A DNA stretch of 13,178 nt from positions 1 through 13,178 of the forward strand of contig DASWHF010000155.1 of NCBI GenBank assembly GCA_036393295.1, read 5' to 3'. The notes below the pieces were generated by a model. That model made no database searches. It saw nothing but the letters and a program-made list of their open reading frames with translations, and was not told where the DNA came from. Made by a program: the position numbers and the translations under genes. Origin of the DNA: DASWHF01 sp036393295 (lineage in GTDB: Bacteria; Pseudomonadota; Gammaproteobacteria; Acidiferrobacterales; UBA6901). Below are positions 1 to 7,305 of this stretch, piece by piece. The number at the start of each line of letters is the position of its first letter. Position 1 is the first letter of the stretch.

Positions 1-1304
1 TGCTCCGCTCGCTCCTGATCCTGCTGATCGGGGTGTTCGTCGGCGTCGGCATCACCCTGGAGCGCGCCGTCCAGGCGGAGCGCGAATCCGCCAAGTCGGC
101 CGCCGCACCGCTGCCGGTCGAGGAGCTGCGCAGCTTCACCGAGGTCTTCAGCCGCATCAAGTCCGACTACGTCGAGCCGGTCGACGACAAGAAGCTGCTC
201 CAGGACGCGATCCAGGGCATGCTCTCCGGGCTCGATCCGCATTCCAGCTACCTCGACCCGGAAGGTTTCAAGGAGATTCGCGTCGGCACCGAGGGCGAGT
301 TCGGCGGCCTCGGCATCGAGGTGACCATGGAGGACGGTTTTGTGAAGGTGGTCTCGCCGATCGAGGACACGCCGGCGGCGCGCGCCGGACTCAAGACCGG
401 CGATCTCATCATCCGCCTCGACGACAAGGCGGTGAAGGGCATGGCCCTGTCCGACGCCGTCAAGATGATGCGCGGCAAGCCCGGCACCGACATCACCCTG
501 ACGGTGGCGCGCGAGGGCCAGAACAAGCCGCTCAAGTTCACGATCAAGCGCGCGGTCATCAAGATCCAGAGCGTCAAGTACCGCATGCTCGAGGACGGCT
601 TCGCCTACGTGCGCGTCACCCAGTTCCAGGCCAACACCGGCGACAGCCTGCGCGAGGCGGTCACCAAGCTCAAGCTGCAGAACAAGGGCAGCCTCAAAGG
701 CATGGTGCTGGACCTGCGCAACAACCCGGGCGGCGTGCTGAACGCGGCGGTGACGGTCAGCGACGTGTTCCTGCCGAGCGGGCTGATCGTCTACACCGAG
801 GGCCGGCTGGCCGACGCCAAGCTGCGCTTCAGCGCCACCCCCGACGACCTGCTGGACGGCTCGCCGATGGTGGTGCTGGTCAACGGCGGCTCGGCCTCGG
901 CCTCGGAGATCGTCGCCGGCGCGCTGCAGGACCACAAGCGCGCGGTGGTGATGGGCACCAAGACCTTCGGCAAGGGCTCGGTGCAGACCATCGTGCCGAT
1001 GAGCAGCGGCGCCGCCTTGAAGATCACCACGGCGCGCTACTACACGCCGAACGGCACCTCGATCCAGGCGACCGGCATCGTGCCGGACATCATCACCGAG
1101 GAGGCCAAGGTCACCAAGAGCGAAGCCAACAGCGACGGCCTGCTGCGCGAGGCCGACCTGACCCGCCACCTGGAAAACAAGGAGACGGTGCCCGCCAAGG
1201 ACAAGAAGCAGATCAAGATCGAGGGCGGCAGCGACGATTATCAGCTGCAGGAGGCGCTGAACCTCCTGAAGGGCGTCTCGATCTTCCGGACCCAGGTGCG
1301 CTGA
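1..1304 (+). CDS. S41 family C-terminal processing peptidase, 5' partial
   Basis: This is a periplasmic, membrane-anchored serine protease of the CtpA/Prc type, which trims or degrades envelope proteins from their C-terminal ends. The reading frame is open from position 3, so the true start lies just upstream of the window. The first residues form a hydrophobic anchor (LLILLIGVFVGVGI). A PDZ domain follows at about nt 295-560 (GLGIEV through the GLKTGDLI region), then the S41 catalytic core. The predicted catalytic Ser is the middle Ser of GGSASASE (codon 897-899); the Lys is in FGKGSVQT (codon 972-974), 25 residues later as in CtpB/Prc, and the supporting Gln is four residues beyond. The catalytic set is therefore intact. 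The C-terminal tail (KVTKSEA to the stop) is charged. In related bacteria such genes often follow murein-hydrolase activator genes, but that side is not visible. Family is certain; the exact substrate is unknown. Confidence 0.93.
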   Translation, partial: LRSLLILLIGVFVGVGITLERAVQAERESAKSAAAPLPVEELRSFTEVFSRIKSDYVEPVDDKKLLQDAIQGMLSGLDPHSSYLDPEGFKEIRVGTEGEFGGLGIEVTMEDGFVKVVSPIEDTPAARAGLKTGDLIIRLDDKAVKGMALSDAVKMMRGKPGTDITLTVAREGQNKPLKFTIKRAVIKIQSVKYRMLEDGFAYVRVTQFQANTGDSLREAVTKLKLQNKGSLKGMVLDLRNNPGGVLNAAVTVSDVFLPSGLIVYTEGRLADAKLRFSATPDDLLDGSPMVVLVNGGSASASEIVAGALQDHKRAVVMGTKTFGKGSVQTIVPMSSGAALKITTARYYTPNGTSIQATGIVPDIITEEAKVTKSEANSDGLLREADLTRHLENKETVPAKDKKQIKIEGGSDDYQLQEALNLLKGVSIFRTQVR

Positions 1305-1330
1305 CGCCGTGCGGCGCGCGGGTGGATGAT

Positions 1331-1337
1331 GGGAGGA
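1331..1337 (+). promoter_or_regulatory. Ribosome binding site deciding the yajL start
   Basis: GGGAGGA lies six bases before the ATG at 1344. The in-frame ATGs at 1326 and 1329 lie upstream of or against this site, so the ATG at 1344 is the better start. It also gives a protein beginning MASVLVPL, matching the length and N-terminus of YajL. Confidence 0.7.
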
Positions 1338-1343
1338 CCGTCC

Positions 1344-1931
1344 ATGGCCAGCGTACTGGTCCCATTGGCCCAGGGTTGCGAGGAGCTCGAGGCCGTCACC
1401 ATTATCGACCTGCTGCGGCGCGCCGGCATCGAGGTCGTTACGGCCGGGCTCGCGCCCGGCGCGGTGACCGGCAGCCGCGGCACCGTGCTGGTGCCGGACA
1501 CGACGCTCGACGAGGCGAGCACGCGCGATTACGACATGATCGTGCTGCCCGGCGGCCAGCCGGGCGCCACCCACCTCGAACAGGATCCGCGCATCCGCAT
1601 GTTGCTCAAGGGCCAGGCTGCGGCCGGCCGTTACAACGCCGCGATCTGCGCCGCCCCCAAGGTGCTGGCGGCGGCCGGCCTGCTCGACGGCAAGGAGGCG
1701 ACCGGCTATCCGGGCGCACTCGACCCCAAGAACTTCCCGCGCGTGCGCATCACCGGGCGCAGCGTGGTGCGTGACGGCAAGATCGTGACCTCGCGCGGTC
1801 CCGGGACGGCCATGGATTTCGCGCTCGAATTGATCGAGATCCTGGCGGGGCCGGAGAAGCGCGAGGCGGTCGAGAAGCCGCTGATGCGCCCGACCGCCGC
1901 GGCGGACGCTGACGTCCCACGCTGGGGTTGA
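1344..1931 (+). CDS. yajL: DJ-1/PfpI family protein, YajL-like
   Basis: This is a cytoplasmic DJ-1 superfamily protein of 195 residues, close to the 196 of E. coli YajL, a protein linked to oxidative-stress protection, chaperone activity and disputed deglycase activity (older annotations say ThiJ). The conserved acidic site sits at the N-terminus in GCEELEAV (residues 11-18), and the reactive cysteine of the nucleophile elbow is Cys102 in AAICAAPKVL, as in YajL AAICAAP. The LPGGQPGA stretch (about 68-75) and the SRGPGTAMDFAL stretch near the C-terminus match the family closely. The start at 1344 is chosen by its ribosome binding site. It begins about 40 bp after the S41 protease and abuts the following acetyltransferase, so co-transcription is likely. 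The C-terminal 15 residues or so (RPTAAADADVPRWG) look lineage-specific. Family assignment is firm; the physiological role is less certain. Confidence 0.9.
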   Translation: MASVLVPLAQGCEELEAVTIIDLLRRAGIEVVTAGLAPGAVTGSRGTVLVPDTTLDEASTRDYDMIVLPGGQPGATHLEQDPRIRMLLKGQAAAGRYNAAICAAPKVLAAAGLLDGKEATGYPGALDPKNFPRVRITGRSVVRDGKIVTSRGPGTAMDFALELIEILAGPEKREAVEKPLMRPTAAADADVPRWG

Positions 1932-1933
1932 GC

Positions 1934-2401
1934 GTGGGCGCCTCGGACATCGTCATCCGTCCGCTGCGCCCCGACGACATCGGCGCCATCATGCAGCTGC
2001 ATCGCGAGCTCGGCTGGAACCCGGCGTTCAAGGCCGACGGCAGCACGCTGCGCTCGCGCCTCGAGGCGCTCATCGGCGAGGAAAGCGCGCTGCTGCTGGT
2101 CGCCGAGCTCGACGCCGCGGTGGTCGGTTATATCCACGGCGAGATCCTGACCTATCTGCTGTTCGCCGGCAGCGAGATGCTGATCAGCGAGGTCTTCGTC
2201 GTCGAGCGCGCACGCGGCCGTGGCGTCGGCAAGGCGCTGATCGGCGCAATCGAGGCCGAGGCGGTCAAGCGCAAATGCTTCCGCATCAGCGTCCTCAACA
2301 GCCGCGAACGCGAATCTTACAAGCGCGGCTTCTATCCCTCGCTCGGTTACCAGGAGCGCAGCCAGACGGCCAACTTCGTCAAGCGCCTCGACTGGGGATG
2401 A
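1934..2401 (+). CDS. GNAT family N-acetyltransferase
   Basis: A cytoplasmic acetyl-CoA-dependent acyltransferase of about 155 residues, typical single-domain GNAT size. The N-terminus IVIRPLRPDDIGAIMQLH is the usual first strand and helix. The acetyl-CoA pyrophosphate loop is RGRGVGKALI (R/Q-x-x-G-x-G/A type), preceded by the beta-4 strand LISEVFVVE. The C-terminal part, with FYPSLGYQERSQTANFVKRL, is the usual final strand pair. The substrate cannot be told; nothing marks it as ribosomal, aminoglycoside or amino-acid specific. A TTG at 1928 overlaps the yajL stop, but I prefer GTG 1934 because a GGGG stretch at 1924-1927 then lies six bases upstream. It seems to be the last gene of the rightward group before the REP-like pair. 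Confidence 0.85.
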   Translation: MGASDIVIRPLRPDDIGAIMQLHRELGWNPAFKADGSTLRSRLEALIGEESALLLVAELDAAVVGYIHGEILTYLLFAGSEMLISEVFVVERARGRGVGKALIGAIEAEAVKRKCFRISVLNSRERESYKRGFYPSLGYQERSQTANFVKRLDWG

Positions 2402-2433
2402 TCTCGTGCGGCGCAGAATCAAAATCTTTCCAC

Positions 2434-2505
2434 TGTAGGCGGGGCTTCCAGCCCCGCCAGTCTGTGGACATGCCGCGCCGGGCGGGGCTGGAAGCCCCGC
2501 CTACA
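2434..2505. repeat. REP-like inverted pair between convergent genes
   Basis: Two 25-base arms, 2434-2458 and 2481-2505, are perfect reverse complements separated by 22 bases. Each arm has a TGTA head followed by its own hairpin (GGCGGGGCT, three-base loop, AGCCCCGCC). This head-plus-palindrome organisation in inverted orientation is that of REP/BIME elements mobilised by REP-associated tyrosine transposases. On the + strand the second arm runs into a T-rich stretch (2508-2520), so the unit may also terminate transcription of the acetyltransferase gene and, in reverse, of the outer-membrane protein gene. No transposase is in the window. Confidence 0.8.
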
Positions 2506-2518
2506 AGTTTTTTCTTTC

Positions 2519-3535
2519 TTAACGGAAGTCGAAACGCGTGGTGAAGAAGAACTGCATGCGATCGTATTCGTAGGCATCCAGATTGGAGTCGTTCAGGCTG
2601 TAGTGGGCCTCGGCGCGCAGGCCCCAATTGGGCATGACCTGCCAGGCCCAGCCGGCCGCGAGCTGGGAGTAGTCCTCACGGCGCGGGTTCAGCGCGCCCG
2701 GATCGTCAGCTTCGTAGTCGCTGCGCTGGAAGCGCAGCGAGGCATACGGCGTGTGGTTCTGGATGGGCGTGAAGCGCCCGTCGAGCACGAAGCCGTAATA
2801 GCGGCGGCCGAAAACGCGCAGCGCCTCGTCCTTCGGCACCTCGTCGCCGAGGTAGATGCTGCCGGACAGCTGAGGGCGCGTGGTGCCGGCGAACTCGCCC
2901 TTCCAGCCGAGCGCCGCCGCGGTGCTGGCGGTGTCGCGCGCACCGGCGTCGAGCGAGACGAAATCGCCGAACTCGGCCGACAGCGACACCAGGTTGTTGG
3001 CGTCCAGGCGCCGCTGCCACGTCAGGCCCAGGGCGTCGTAGCGGCGGTAGCGCCCGTTGTCGACCCGCGCCTGCTGGTGGGTCAGCGGAATGGCGATGCG
3101 GTCGCGGCCCCAATCGAGCCCGATCCCGCCGCGCAGACGGATCGGGCCGGGATCGACCTCGCCGTCGTCGGCCGCGGCGATCCCGGTCGGCTGCAGCGCG
3201 ACCGAACCGGCGGACTCCCAGGGGGGCGCGGCGCGCAACGCGCTGTCCAGGCCCTCGCCCACGCGCTGACCCGTCCAGGACGCCGCCCGGTCGGCGGGCA
3301 ACGCGCCGAACTCGGATGCGTCGCCCCGGCCGGCGGCGTTCTCGAAGCCGAACTGAATCTGGAAAAAACCCTTGTCGGCCGCGGTGTCGGGGTCGTCACC
3401 GAGATCGAACTCGGCGGGTAGCGCGGCGGGCGCCAGGATATCGGTCGTCAGGAGATTATGTTCGGCGAACGCGCTCGTTACGCCCAACGACAGGGCGACG
3501 AACCCGAACCAGTGTGAAGCGCGCAAGCCTGCCAC
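2519..3535 (-). CDS. Uncharacterised outer-membrane beta-barrel protein
   Basis: I do not recognise a named family. The 338-residue product starts with a Sec signal peptide (hydrophobic FGFVALSLGVTSAFA, likely cleavage after Ala24, before EHNL). After it comes a low-complexity, acidic, probably periplasmic or plug region to about residue 130, rich in Ala/Asp. The C-terminal 200 residues show about ten alternating amphipathic stretches ending in aromatic/charged turns (RYDALGLTWQRRL, NLVSLSAEFGDF, YYGFVLDGRFTP, WGLRAEAHYSLND, MQFFFTTRFDFR), as expected of a small outer-membrane barrel. The last residue is Arg after Phe rather than the usual terminal aromatic. It resembles the barrel part of DUF560/SLAM-like proteins only loosely. 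The start is GTG, without a strong ribosome binding site. It lies 110 bp after ubiB on the same strand but has its own promoter candidate, so it is probably not part of the ubi operon. Confidence 0.75.
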   Translation of the reverse strand: MAGLRASHWFGFVALSLGVTSAFAEHNLLTTDILAPAALPAEFDLGDDPDTAADKGFFQIQFGFENAAGRGDASEFGALPADRAASWTGQRVGEGLDSALRAAPPWESAGSVALQPTGIAAADDGEVDPGPIRLRGGIGLDWGRDRIAIPLTHQQARVDNGRYRRYDALGLTWQRRLDANNLVSLSAEFGDFVSLDAGARDTASTAAALGWKGEFAGTTRPQLSGSIYLGDEVPKDEALRVFGRRYYGFVLDGRFTPIQNHTPYASLRFQRSDYEADDPGALNPRREDYSQLAAGWAWQVMPNWGLRAEAHYSLNDSNLDAYEYDRMQFFFTTRFDFR

Positions 3536-3597
3536 GGCGAATACCCCGACTCTCTTCCCAACTTTCCCTGCCCGTTATGTGTGCTTGTTATGAAAAA

Positions 3598-3606
3598 ATT
3601 CTAGCA
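3598..3606 (-). promoter_or_regulatory. Extended -10 promoter candidate for the outer-membrane protein gene
   Basis: Read leftwards, TGCTAGAAT carries an extended -10 (TGn plus TAGAAT) in a locally AT-rich stretch between ubiB and the outer-membrane protein gene, about 60 bases before its GTG. No good -35 hexamer is present at 17 bases, which is typical of extended -10 promoters. Confidence 0.45.
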
Positions 3607-3645
3607 TAAACCTGATGCGAAAAAGCAGCAGATTTGTTGCATTTC

Positions 3646-5298
3646 TCACGAATTCCGCCGAGCCCAGGCGAGCGTGGTCAGCACCAGGCCGCCACCGATG
3701 CCGGCGCCGGCGGCCAGGGCGATGATCCGCGCAGGGTCCTGCAGCCAGCCCGGGGTCAGCCCCAACAGCAGGGCGCCGGCGACCAGCAGGCCGGCGCCGC
3801 CCAGGGCCGGCAGCCAACGGCGCGGGCGCTCGGACGGTTCCCGCTCGCGCCGCCCGGGGGCGCCCCCCAGGCCGGACGGATCGCCGACCCGGGCCTGGCG
3901 CAGCAGGTCGTAGACCAGCCCCGGGGTCTCGGGCAGGATGCGCCACCAGCGCGGCAGCTCGCGACGCAGGGTCGTGAGCAGCGCCGCCGGCCCGAACTGC
4001 TCGCGGGTCCAGCGCTCGAGATACGGCTTGGCGGTCTCCCACAGGTCGAGGTCCGGATACAGGCGCCGGCCGAGCCCCTCGATGTTGAACAGCGTCTTCT
4101 GCAGCAGCACCAGCTGCGGCTGCACCTCCATGTCGAACCGCCGCGCGGTCTGGAACAGCCGCATCAAGAGCCGGCCGAAGGAGATGTCCTTGAGCGGGCG
4201 CGCGAAGATCGGCTCGCAGACCGCGCGGATCGCGGCCTCGAACTCGTCGAGCCGGATGTCGCGCGCCACCCAGCCGGCGCGCACGTGCGATTCGGCGACG
4301 GTGCGGTAGTCGCGGTTGAAGAACGCCAGGAAGTTCTCGGCGAGGTAGTGTTTGTCGCGCTCGCTGAGCGTGCCCATGATGCCGAAATCGACCGCGCGGT
4401 ACTGGCCCTCCGGCGAGACGAAGATATTGCCGGGGTGCATGTCGGCGTGGAAGAAGCCGTCGCGGAACGCCTGGGTGAAGAAGATCTCGACGCCGTGATG
4501 GGCGAGCCGGCGCATGTCGATGCCGGCGTCCTTGAGCGCCTGGATATTGCTGATCGGAATGCCGCCCACCCGCTCCATCACCATGACGCTCGGACGCGTC
4601 AGGTCCCAGTAGATCTTCGGCACGTACAGCAGCTCGGAGCCGGCGAAATTCGCGCGCAGCCGGCTGGCGTTCGAGGCCTCGCGCATCAGGTCGAGCTCGC
4701 CGTGTATGGTCTTGCGGTACTCGTCGACCACCTCGCGCGGCCGGAAGCGTCGCGCGGCCGGCCAGTAACGTTCGGCGAGCCGTGCCAGCGTGTCGATCAG
4801 CGCGAGATCGCGCTCGATGACGCGCTCGACGCCGGGGCGCAGCACCTTGACCGCCACCGGCGTGCCGTCGGCGAGCTCGGCGAAATGCACCTGGGCGACC
4901 GAGGCCGAGGCGACCGGCACCGGGTCGAAGTGCTGCAAGTGGTCGGCGAGGCGGCCGCCGAGTGCCTGCTCGATCATGGCGATCGCCTGCTCGCCCGGGT
5001 AGGGCGGTACCCGGTCCTGCAGGCGGTTCAGCTCGAGCGCGATGTCCTCCGGCAGCAGGTCCGGCCGGGTCGACAGCATCTGCCCGAACTTGACGAAGAT
5101 CGGCCCGAGCTCTTCCAGCGCCTCGCGCAGGCGCTGCGCGCGCGGCGCCGGCGCCGCGCGGAACCAGCGCCACGGCAACAGCCGCAGGCCGAAGCGCAGC
5201 GGACGGAACAGGTGCAGGGCGCGCACCAGCTCGTCGAGATCGTGGCGCACGAACACGCGGGTGATGCGCATCAGCCGGCCCATCTGCGCGATCGGCAT
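3646..5298 (-). CDS. ubiB: UbiB, ubiquinone biosynthesis regulatory ATPase/kinase-like protein
   Basis: Member of the ABC1/ADCK/UbiB atypical kinase family, required for ubiquinone synthesis through an ATPase activity thought to help extract or deliver lipid intermediates to the Ubi complex. The 550 residues match the usual length of about 545. The KxGQ motif is K70-Q73 (VKFGQMLSTRPD). The Ala-rich nucleotide loop that replaces the kinase P-loop is ASASVAQ (about 130-136). The ATP-binding Lys is K151 in VAVKVLRPG, the catalytic loop is HADMHPGN (284-291), and the metal-binding DFG is D304. Two C-terminal hydrophobic helices (about 493-517 and 522-546) fit the known membrane anchor. The ATG start has GGAGA at 5305-5309 inside the end of ubiJ, and the two genes are two bases apart. 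This is the last gene of the DUF971-ubiE-ubiJ-ubiB operon. Identification is firm. Confidence 0.96.
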   Translation of the reverse strand: MPIAQMGRLMRITRVFVRHDLDELVRALHLFRPLRFGLRLLPWRWFRAAPAPRAQRLREALEELGPIFVKFGQMLSTRPDLLPEDIALELNRLQDRVPPYPGEQAIAMIEQALGGRLADHLQHFDPVPVASASVAQVHFAELADGTPVAVKVLRPGVERVIERDLALIDTLARLAERYWPAARRFRPREVVDEYRKTIHGELDLMREASNASRLRANFAGSELLYVPKIYWDLTRPSVMVMERVGGIPISNIQALKDAGIDMRRLAHHGVEIFFTQAFRDGFFHADMHPGNIFVSPEGQYRAVDFGIMGTLSERDKHYLAENFLAFFNRDYRTVAESHVRAGWVARDIRLDEFEAAIRAVCEPIFARPLKDISFGRLLMRLFQTARRFDMEVQPQLVLLQKTLFNIEGLGRRLYPDLDLWETAKPYLERWTREQFGPAALLTTLRRELPRWWRILPETPGLVYDLLRQARVGDPSGLGGAPGRREREPSERPRRWLPALGGAGLLVAGALLLGLTPGWLQDPARIIALAAGAGIGGGLVLTTLAWARRNS

Positions 5299-5300
5299 GC

Positions 5301-5912
5301 TCAGTCTCCGTGGGCCTTCAGGCGCGCGACGCGCTGCGCCAGCCGGTCGACGTCCGAGCGCAGCACGTCGACCGCGGTCAGGAAACCGTCGAGCTCGTCG
5401 CGCCGCGGCAGGTGCCGGCCCTCCTCCTGCAGGTACTCGGCGAGATCGCGGCCGAGGACGTCGAGCGCCCGGCGGCGCCAGGCGTCGGCGGCGCGCAGCA
5501 GCCGGCCGAGCTCGTGGGCCGCGACGTCGCCGATCAGCCGGGCCGCCTGCTCCTCCCAGTCGATATCGACGGCGGCCAGCAGGCGCTGCACGTCCTGGGC
5601 GAGCGCGACGTCGCCACGCAGCGTGAGCTCGCCGGAGTTGAGCGTGGCGGCGTCGCGCCGCCAGGCGAGGTGCGCGAAGGCGGTCAACGGACCGATGAGA
5701 CTCAAGTGCGGCTCGCCGTCGTGGGCGGCGCGCAGCCGCACGCCGGCCTCGGACGGGAAGACGTAGAGCCCGCGCTTGAGGTCGCTGAACTCGAAATGGA
5801 TCACCTTGCCGTGCAGCCGGCCGAGGCGCGCGAGCGTCTCGGGGTCGAGCCGCAGCAGGCGGTTGCCGGCGTCCTCGATGAAGGCGACGAAGGCGGAATC
5901 GGCGTTCTTCAC
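5301..5912 (-). CDS. ubiJ: UbiJ, ubiquinone biosynthesis accessory factor (SCP2 domain)
   Basis: UbiJ is a soluble protein with an SCP2-like lipid-binding domain that organises, with UbiK, the cytosolic Ubi complex carrying octaprenyl intermediates. The product of 203 residues, counted from GTG 5912, compares with 201 in E. coli. It has the N-terminal helix before the LHGKVIHFEFSDL strand, the SCP2 core with SGELTLRGDVALAQDVQRLL (E. coli: SGELEVQGDIQVVQNF), and a C-terminal coiled coil (VDVLRSDVDRLAQRVARLKAHGD). The frame is open far upstream, through the REP-like pair into ubiE, so the start must be internal. GTG 5912 gives VKNADSAFVAFIEDAGNRLL, aligning with the E. coli start, though no strong ribosome binding site is seen. 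Its placement between ubiE and ubiB is the classic order. The identity is strong, the start moderate. Confidence 0.9.
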   Translation of the reverse strand: MKNADSAFVAFIEDAGNRLLRLDPETLARLGRLHGKVIHFEFSDLKRGLYVFPSEAGVRLRAAHDGEPHLSLIGPLTAFAHLAWRRDAATLNSGELTLRGDVALAQDVQRLLAAVDIDWEEQAARLIGDVAAHELGRLLRAADAWRRRALDVLGRDLAEYLQEEGRHLPRRDELDGFLTAVDVLRSDVDRLAQRVARLKAHGD

Positions 5913-5942
5913 GGCCGGCGCATCGCCGCTGGCCGCGGCTCC

Positions 5943-6020
5943 CGTAGGGTGGGGCCCTGCCCCGCCGCTATACGTTCGACTCGACGGCACCGTTTCGGTG
6001 GGGCAGGGCCCCACCCTACG
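5943..6020. repeat. REP-like inverted pair inside the ubi operon
   Basis: The arms 5943-5963 and 6000-6020 are perfect 21-base reverse complements (head CGTAGGGT, then GGGGCCCTGCCCC) and extend to 25 bases with one mismatch. The spacer is 36 bases or less. Each arm again has a GTAGG head and an internal palindrome (GGGGC-CCT-GCCCC), the same layout as the pair at 2434-2505 but a different foot sequence. It fills most of the 133-bp gap between the ubiE stop and the ubiJ start. Confidence 0.8.
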
Positions 6021-6045
6021 TCCCGCCTTGAACGTGTGCTGCGCA

Positions 6046-6819
6046 CTAGAGCTTGTAGCCCTTGTGCAGGGCGACGATGCCGCCGCTGAGATTGAAATAA
6101 TGCACACGCGCGAAGCCGGCCTGTTCCATCATGGCCTGAAGCGCGTCCTGGTCGGGATGCTTGCGGATCGACTCCGCCAGGTAACGGTAGCTTTCGGCGT
6201 CGCCGGCCACGGCGCGCCCGAGCAGCGGCAGGACCGAGAACGAGTAGGCGTCGTAGAGCCGGTCGAGCCCCGGCAGCACCGGATGCGAGAACTCCAGCAC
6301 CAGCAGGCGCCCGCCCGGCTTGAGGACGCGGAACATCGACGCGAGCGCCCGTTCCTTGCGCGTCACGTTGCGCAGGCCGAAGGCGATGCTGATGCAGTCG
6401 AAGCGGTCGTCCGGAAACGGCAGACACTCGGCGTCGGCCTGGATGAACTCGACGTTGCCGGCGATGCCGGCGTCGGCGAGGCGCTCGCGCCCGACCGCCA
6501 GCATCGCGGCATTGATGTCGGCGACCGTCACCGAACCGCGCGCGCCGACCCGCGGCGCGAAGCGCGCCGCCAGATCGCCGGTGCCGCCGGCCAGGTCGAG
6601 CACGTGCTGCCCGGCGCGCACGCCGCTCGTCTCGATCGCGAAGCGCTTCCACAGCCGGTGCACGCCGAACGACATCAGGTCGTTCATCACGTCGTACTTG
6701 CCGGCCACCGAGGTGAACACCTGCCCGACCAGGCCGGCCTTGTCGGCCTCCGGCACCTCGCGGTAGCCGAAGTGGGTGGTGCGGTCGCGCGCGGACTCGC
6801 GCTCGTCGGGCGGCGCCAC
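6046..6819 (-). CDS. ubiE: UbiE, demethylmenaquinone/ubiquinone C-methyltransferase
   Basis: SAM-dependent C-methyltransferase acting on 2-octaprenyl-6-methoxy-1,4-benzoquinol in ubiquinone synthesis, and on demethylmenaquinol where menaquinone is made. The 257 residues align almost end to end with E. coli UbiE (251). Visible landmarks are THFGYREV (15-22), KYDVMNDLMSFGVHRLWKR (family signature), SAM motif I VLDLAGGTGD (73-82), the acidic VADIN turn, FDCISIAFGLRNV, and the C-terminal LSGGIVALHKGYKL. The start is GTG, only two bases after the DUF971 gene stop, with a poor ribosome binding site, which suggests translational coupling. Confidence is very high. Confidence 0.96.
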   Translation of the reverse strand: MAPPDERESARDRTTHFGYREVPEADKAGLVGQVFTSVAGKYDVMNDLMSFGVHRLWKRFAIETSGVRAGQHVLDLAGGTGDLAARFAPRVGARGSVTVADINAAMLAVGRERLADAGIAGNVEFIQADAECLPFPDDRFDCISIAFGLRNVTRKERALASMFRVLKPGGRLLVLEFSHPVLPGLDRLYDAYSFSVLPLLGRAVAGDAESYRYLAESIRKHPDQDALQAMMEQAGFARVHYFNLSGGIVALHKGYKL

Positions 6820-6821
6820 GG

Positions 6822-7199
6822 TCAGTGCGCCGGTTGCGGCTTGCGCTGGTGGCCGGCCTGCTCCAGGCGCTTCAGGTACTGCGCCCAGAGCTGCTCCTGG
6901 TTCTCACCGAGGCTGCGCAGCAGATCCCAGGAATAGATGCCGGTGCTGTGACCGTCGTCGAAGTGCAGGCAGATCGCGTAGCTGCCGACCGGCTCGATCT
7001 GGGTGATGTTCACGTTCTCCTTGCCGAGCTGCAGCACCTCCTGGCCGGGCCCGTGGCCGCGCACCTCGGCGGACGGCGAATAGACCCGCAGGAATTCGCA
7101 GGGAAGCTTGAAGTGGCTGCCGTCGTCGAAGGCGATTTCCAGAACATGCGATTTCTGGTGCAGCTTGATGTCGGTCGGTCGAACGCTGGTCTTGGCCAT
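6822..7199 (-). CDS. DUF971 (GBBH-like N-terminal domain) protein
   Basis: A small cytoplasmic protein of 125 residues belonging to DUF971, the domain also found at the N-terminus of gamma-butyrobetaine hydroxylase. Typical features are LEIAFDDGSHFKLPCEFLRVYSPSAEVRGH, then VNITQIEPVGSYAICLHFDDGHSTGIYSWDLLR, i.e. two copies of an F-D-D-G-x strand motif and the GIYSW signature. The function of stand-alone DUF971 proteins is not established; an Fe-S or metal role has been discussed but nothing here proves it. A single Cys (LPCEF) and several His are present. The ATG has GGAA nine bases upstream. In many proteobacteria this gene sits between hslVU and ubiE; here it leads the ubi operon directly and hslVU are absent from the window. 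Confidence 0.9.
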   Translation of the reverse strand: MAKTSVRPTDIKLHQKSHVLEIAFDDGSHFKLPCEFLRVYSPSAEVRGHGPGQEVLQLGKENVNITQIEPVGSYAICLHFDDGHSTGIYSWDLLRSLGENQEQLWAQYLKRLEQAGHQRKPQPAH

Positions 7200-7228
7200 G
7201 GTGTGCGGTTCCGCTGTATCGAATCGGT

Positions 7229-7253
7229 GATCCGGGCCCGGATCCGGGCCCGG
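7229..7253. repeat. Tandem 12-mer forming a 22-base perfect palindrome
   Basis: GATCCGGGCCCG occurs twice in direct tandem (7229-7240, 7241-7252). Because the unit is itself nearly self-complementary, 7232-7253 forms a perfect palindrome centred on GGATCC. It lies in the leader of the DUF971-ubiEJB transcript, between its -10 and its start codon. Confidence 0.75.
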
Positions 7254-7277
7254 GGCGTCCCCGGACGGGGCCGCGCA

Positions 7278-7283
7278 ATTATA
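7278..7283 (-). promoter_or_regulatory. -10 of the DUF971-ubiE-ubiJ-ubiB promoter
   Basis: Read leftwards this is a perfect TATAAT in GGTATAATTGCG, 79 bases upstream of the DUF971 ATG. No convincing TTGACA-like hexamer stands at 16-18 bases, so the promoter may be weak or need an activator; the Pho box at 7306-7323 lies 22 or more bases further upstream of it. Confidence 0.5.
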
Positions 7284-7305
7284 CCGGATTCGGCGCCCGC
7301 CGCGG

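Noticed and set aside
3634..5766. A 710-codon rightward open frame opposite ubiB and ubiJ
   Set aside because: It is antisense to ubiB and ubiJ, rich in Arg/Gln/Ala/His as expected for a GC-driven shadow frame, with no known domain.
5913..6107. Upstream extension of the ubiJ frame to an ATG inside ubiE
   Set aside because: It would translate the REP-like pair and add 65 residues absent from UbiJ proteins.
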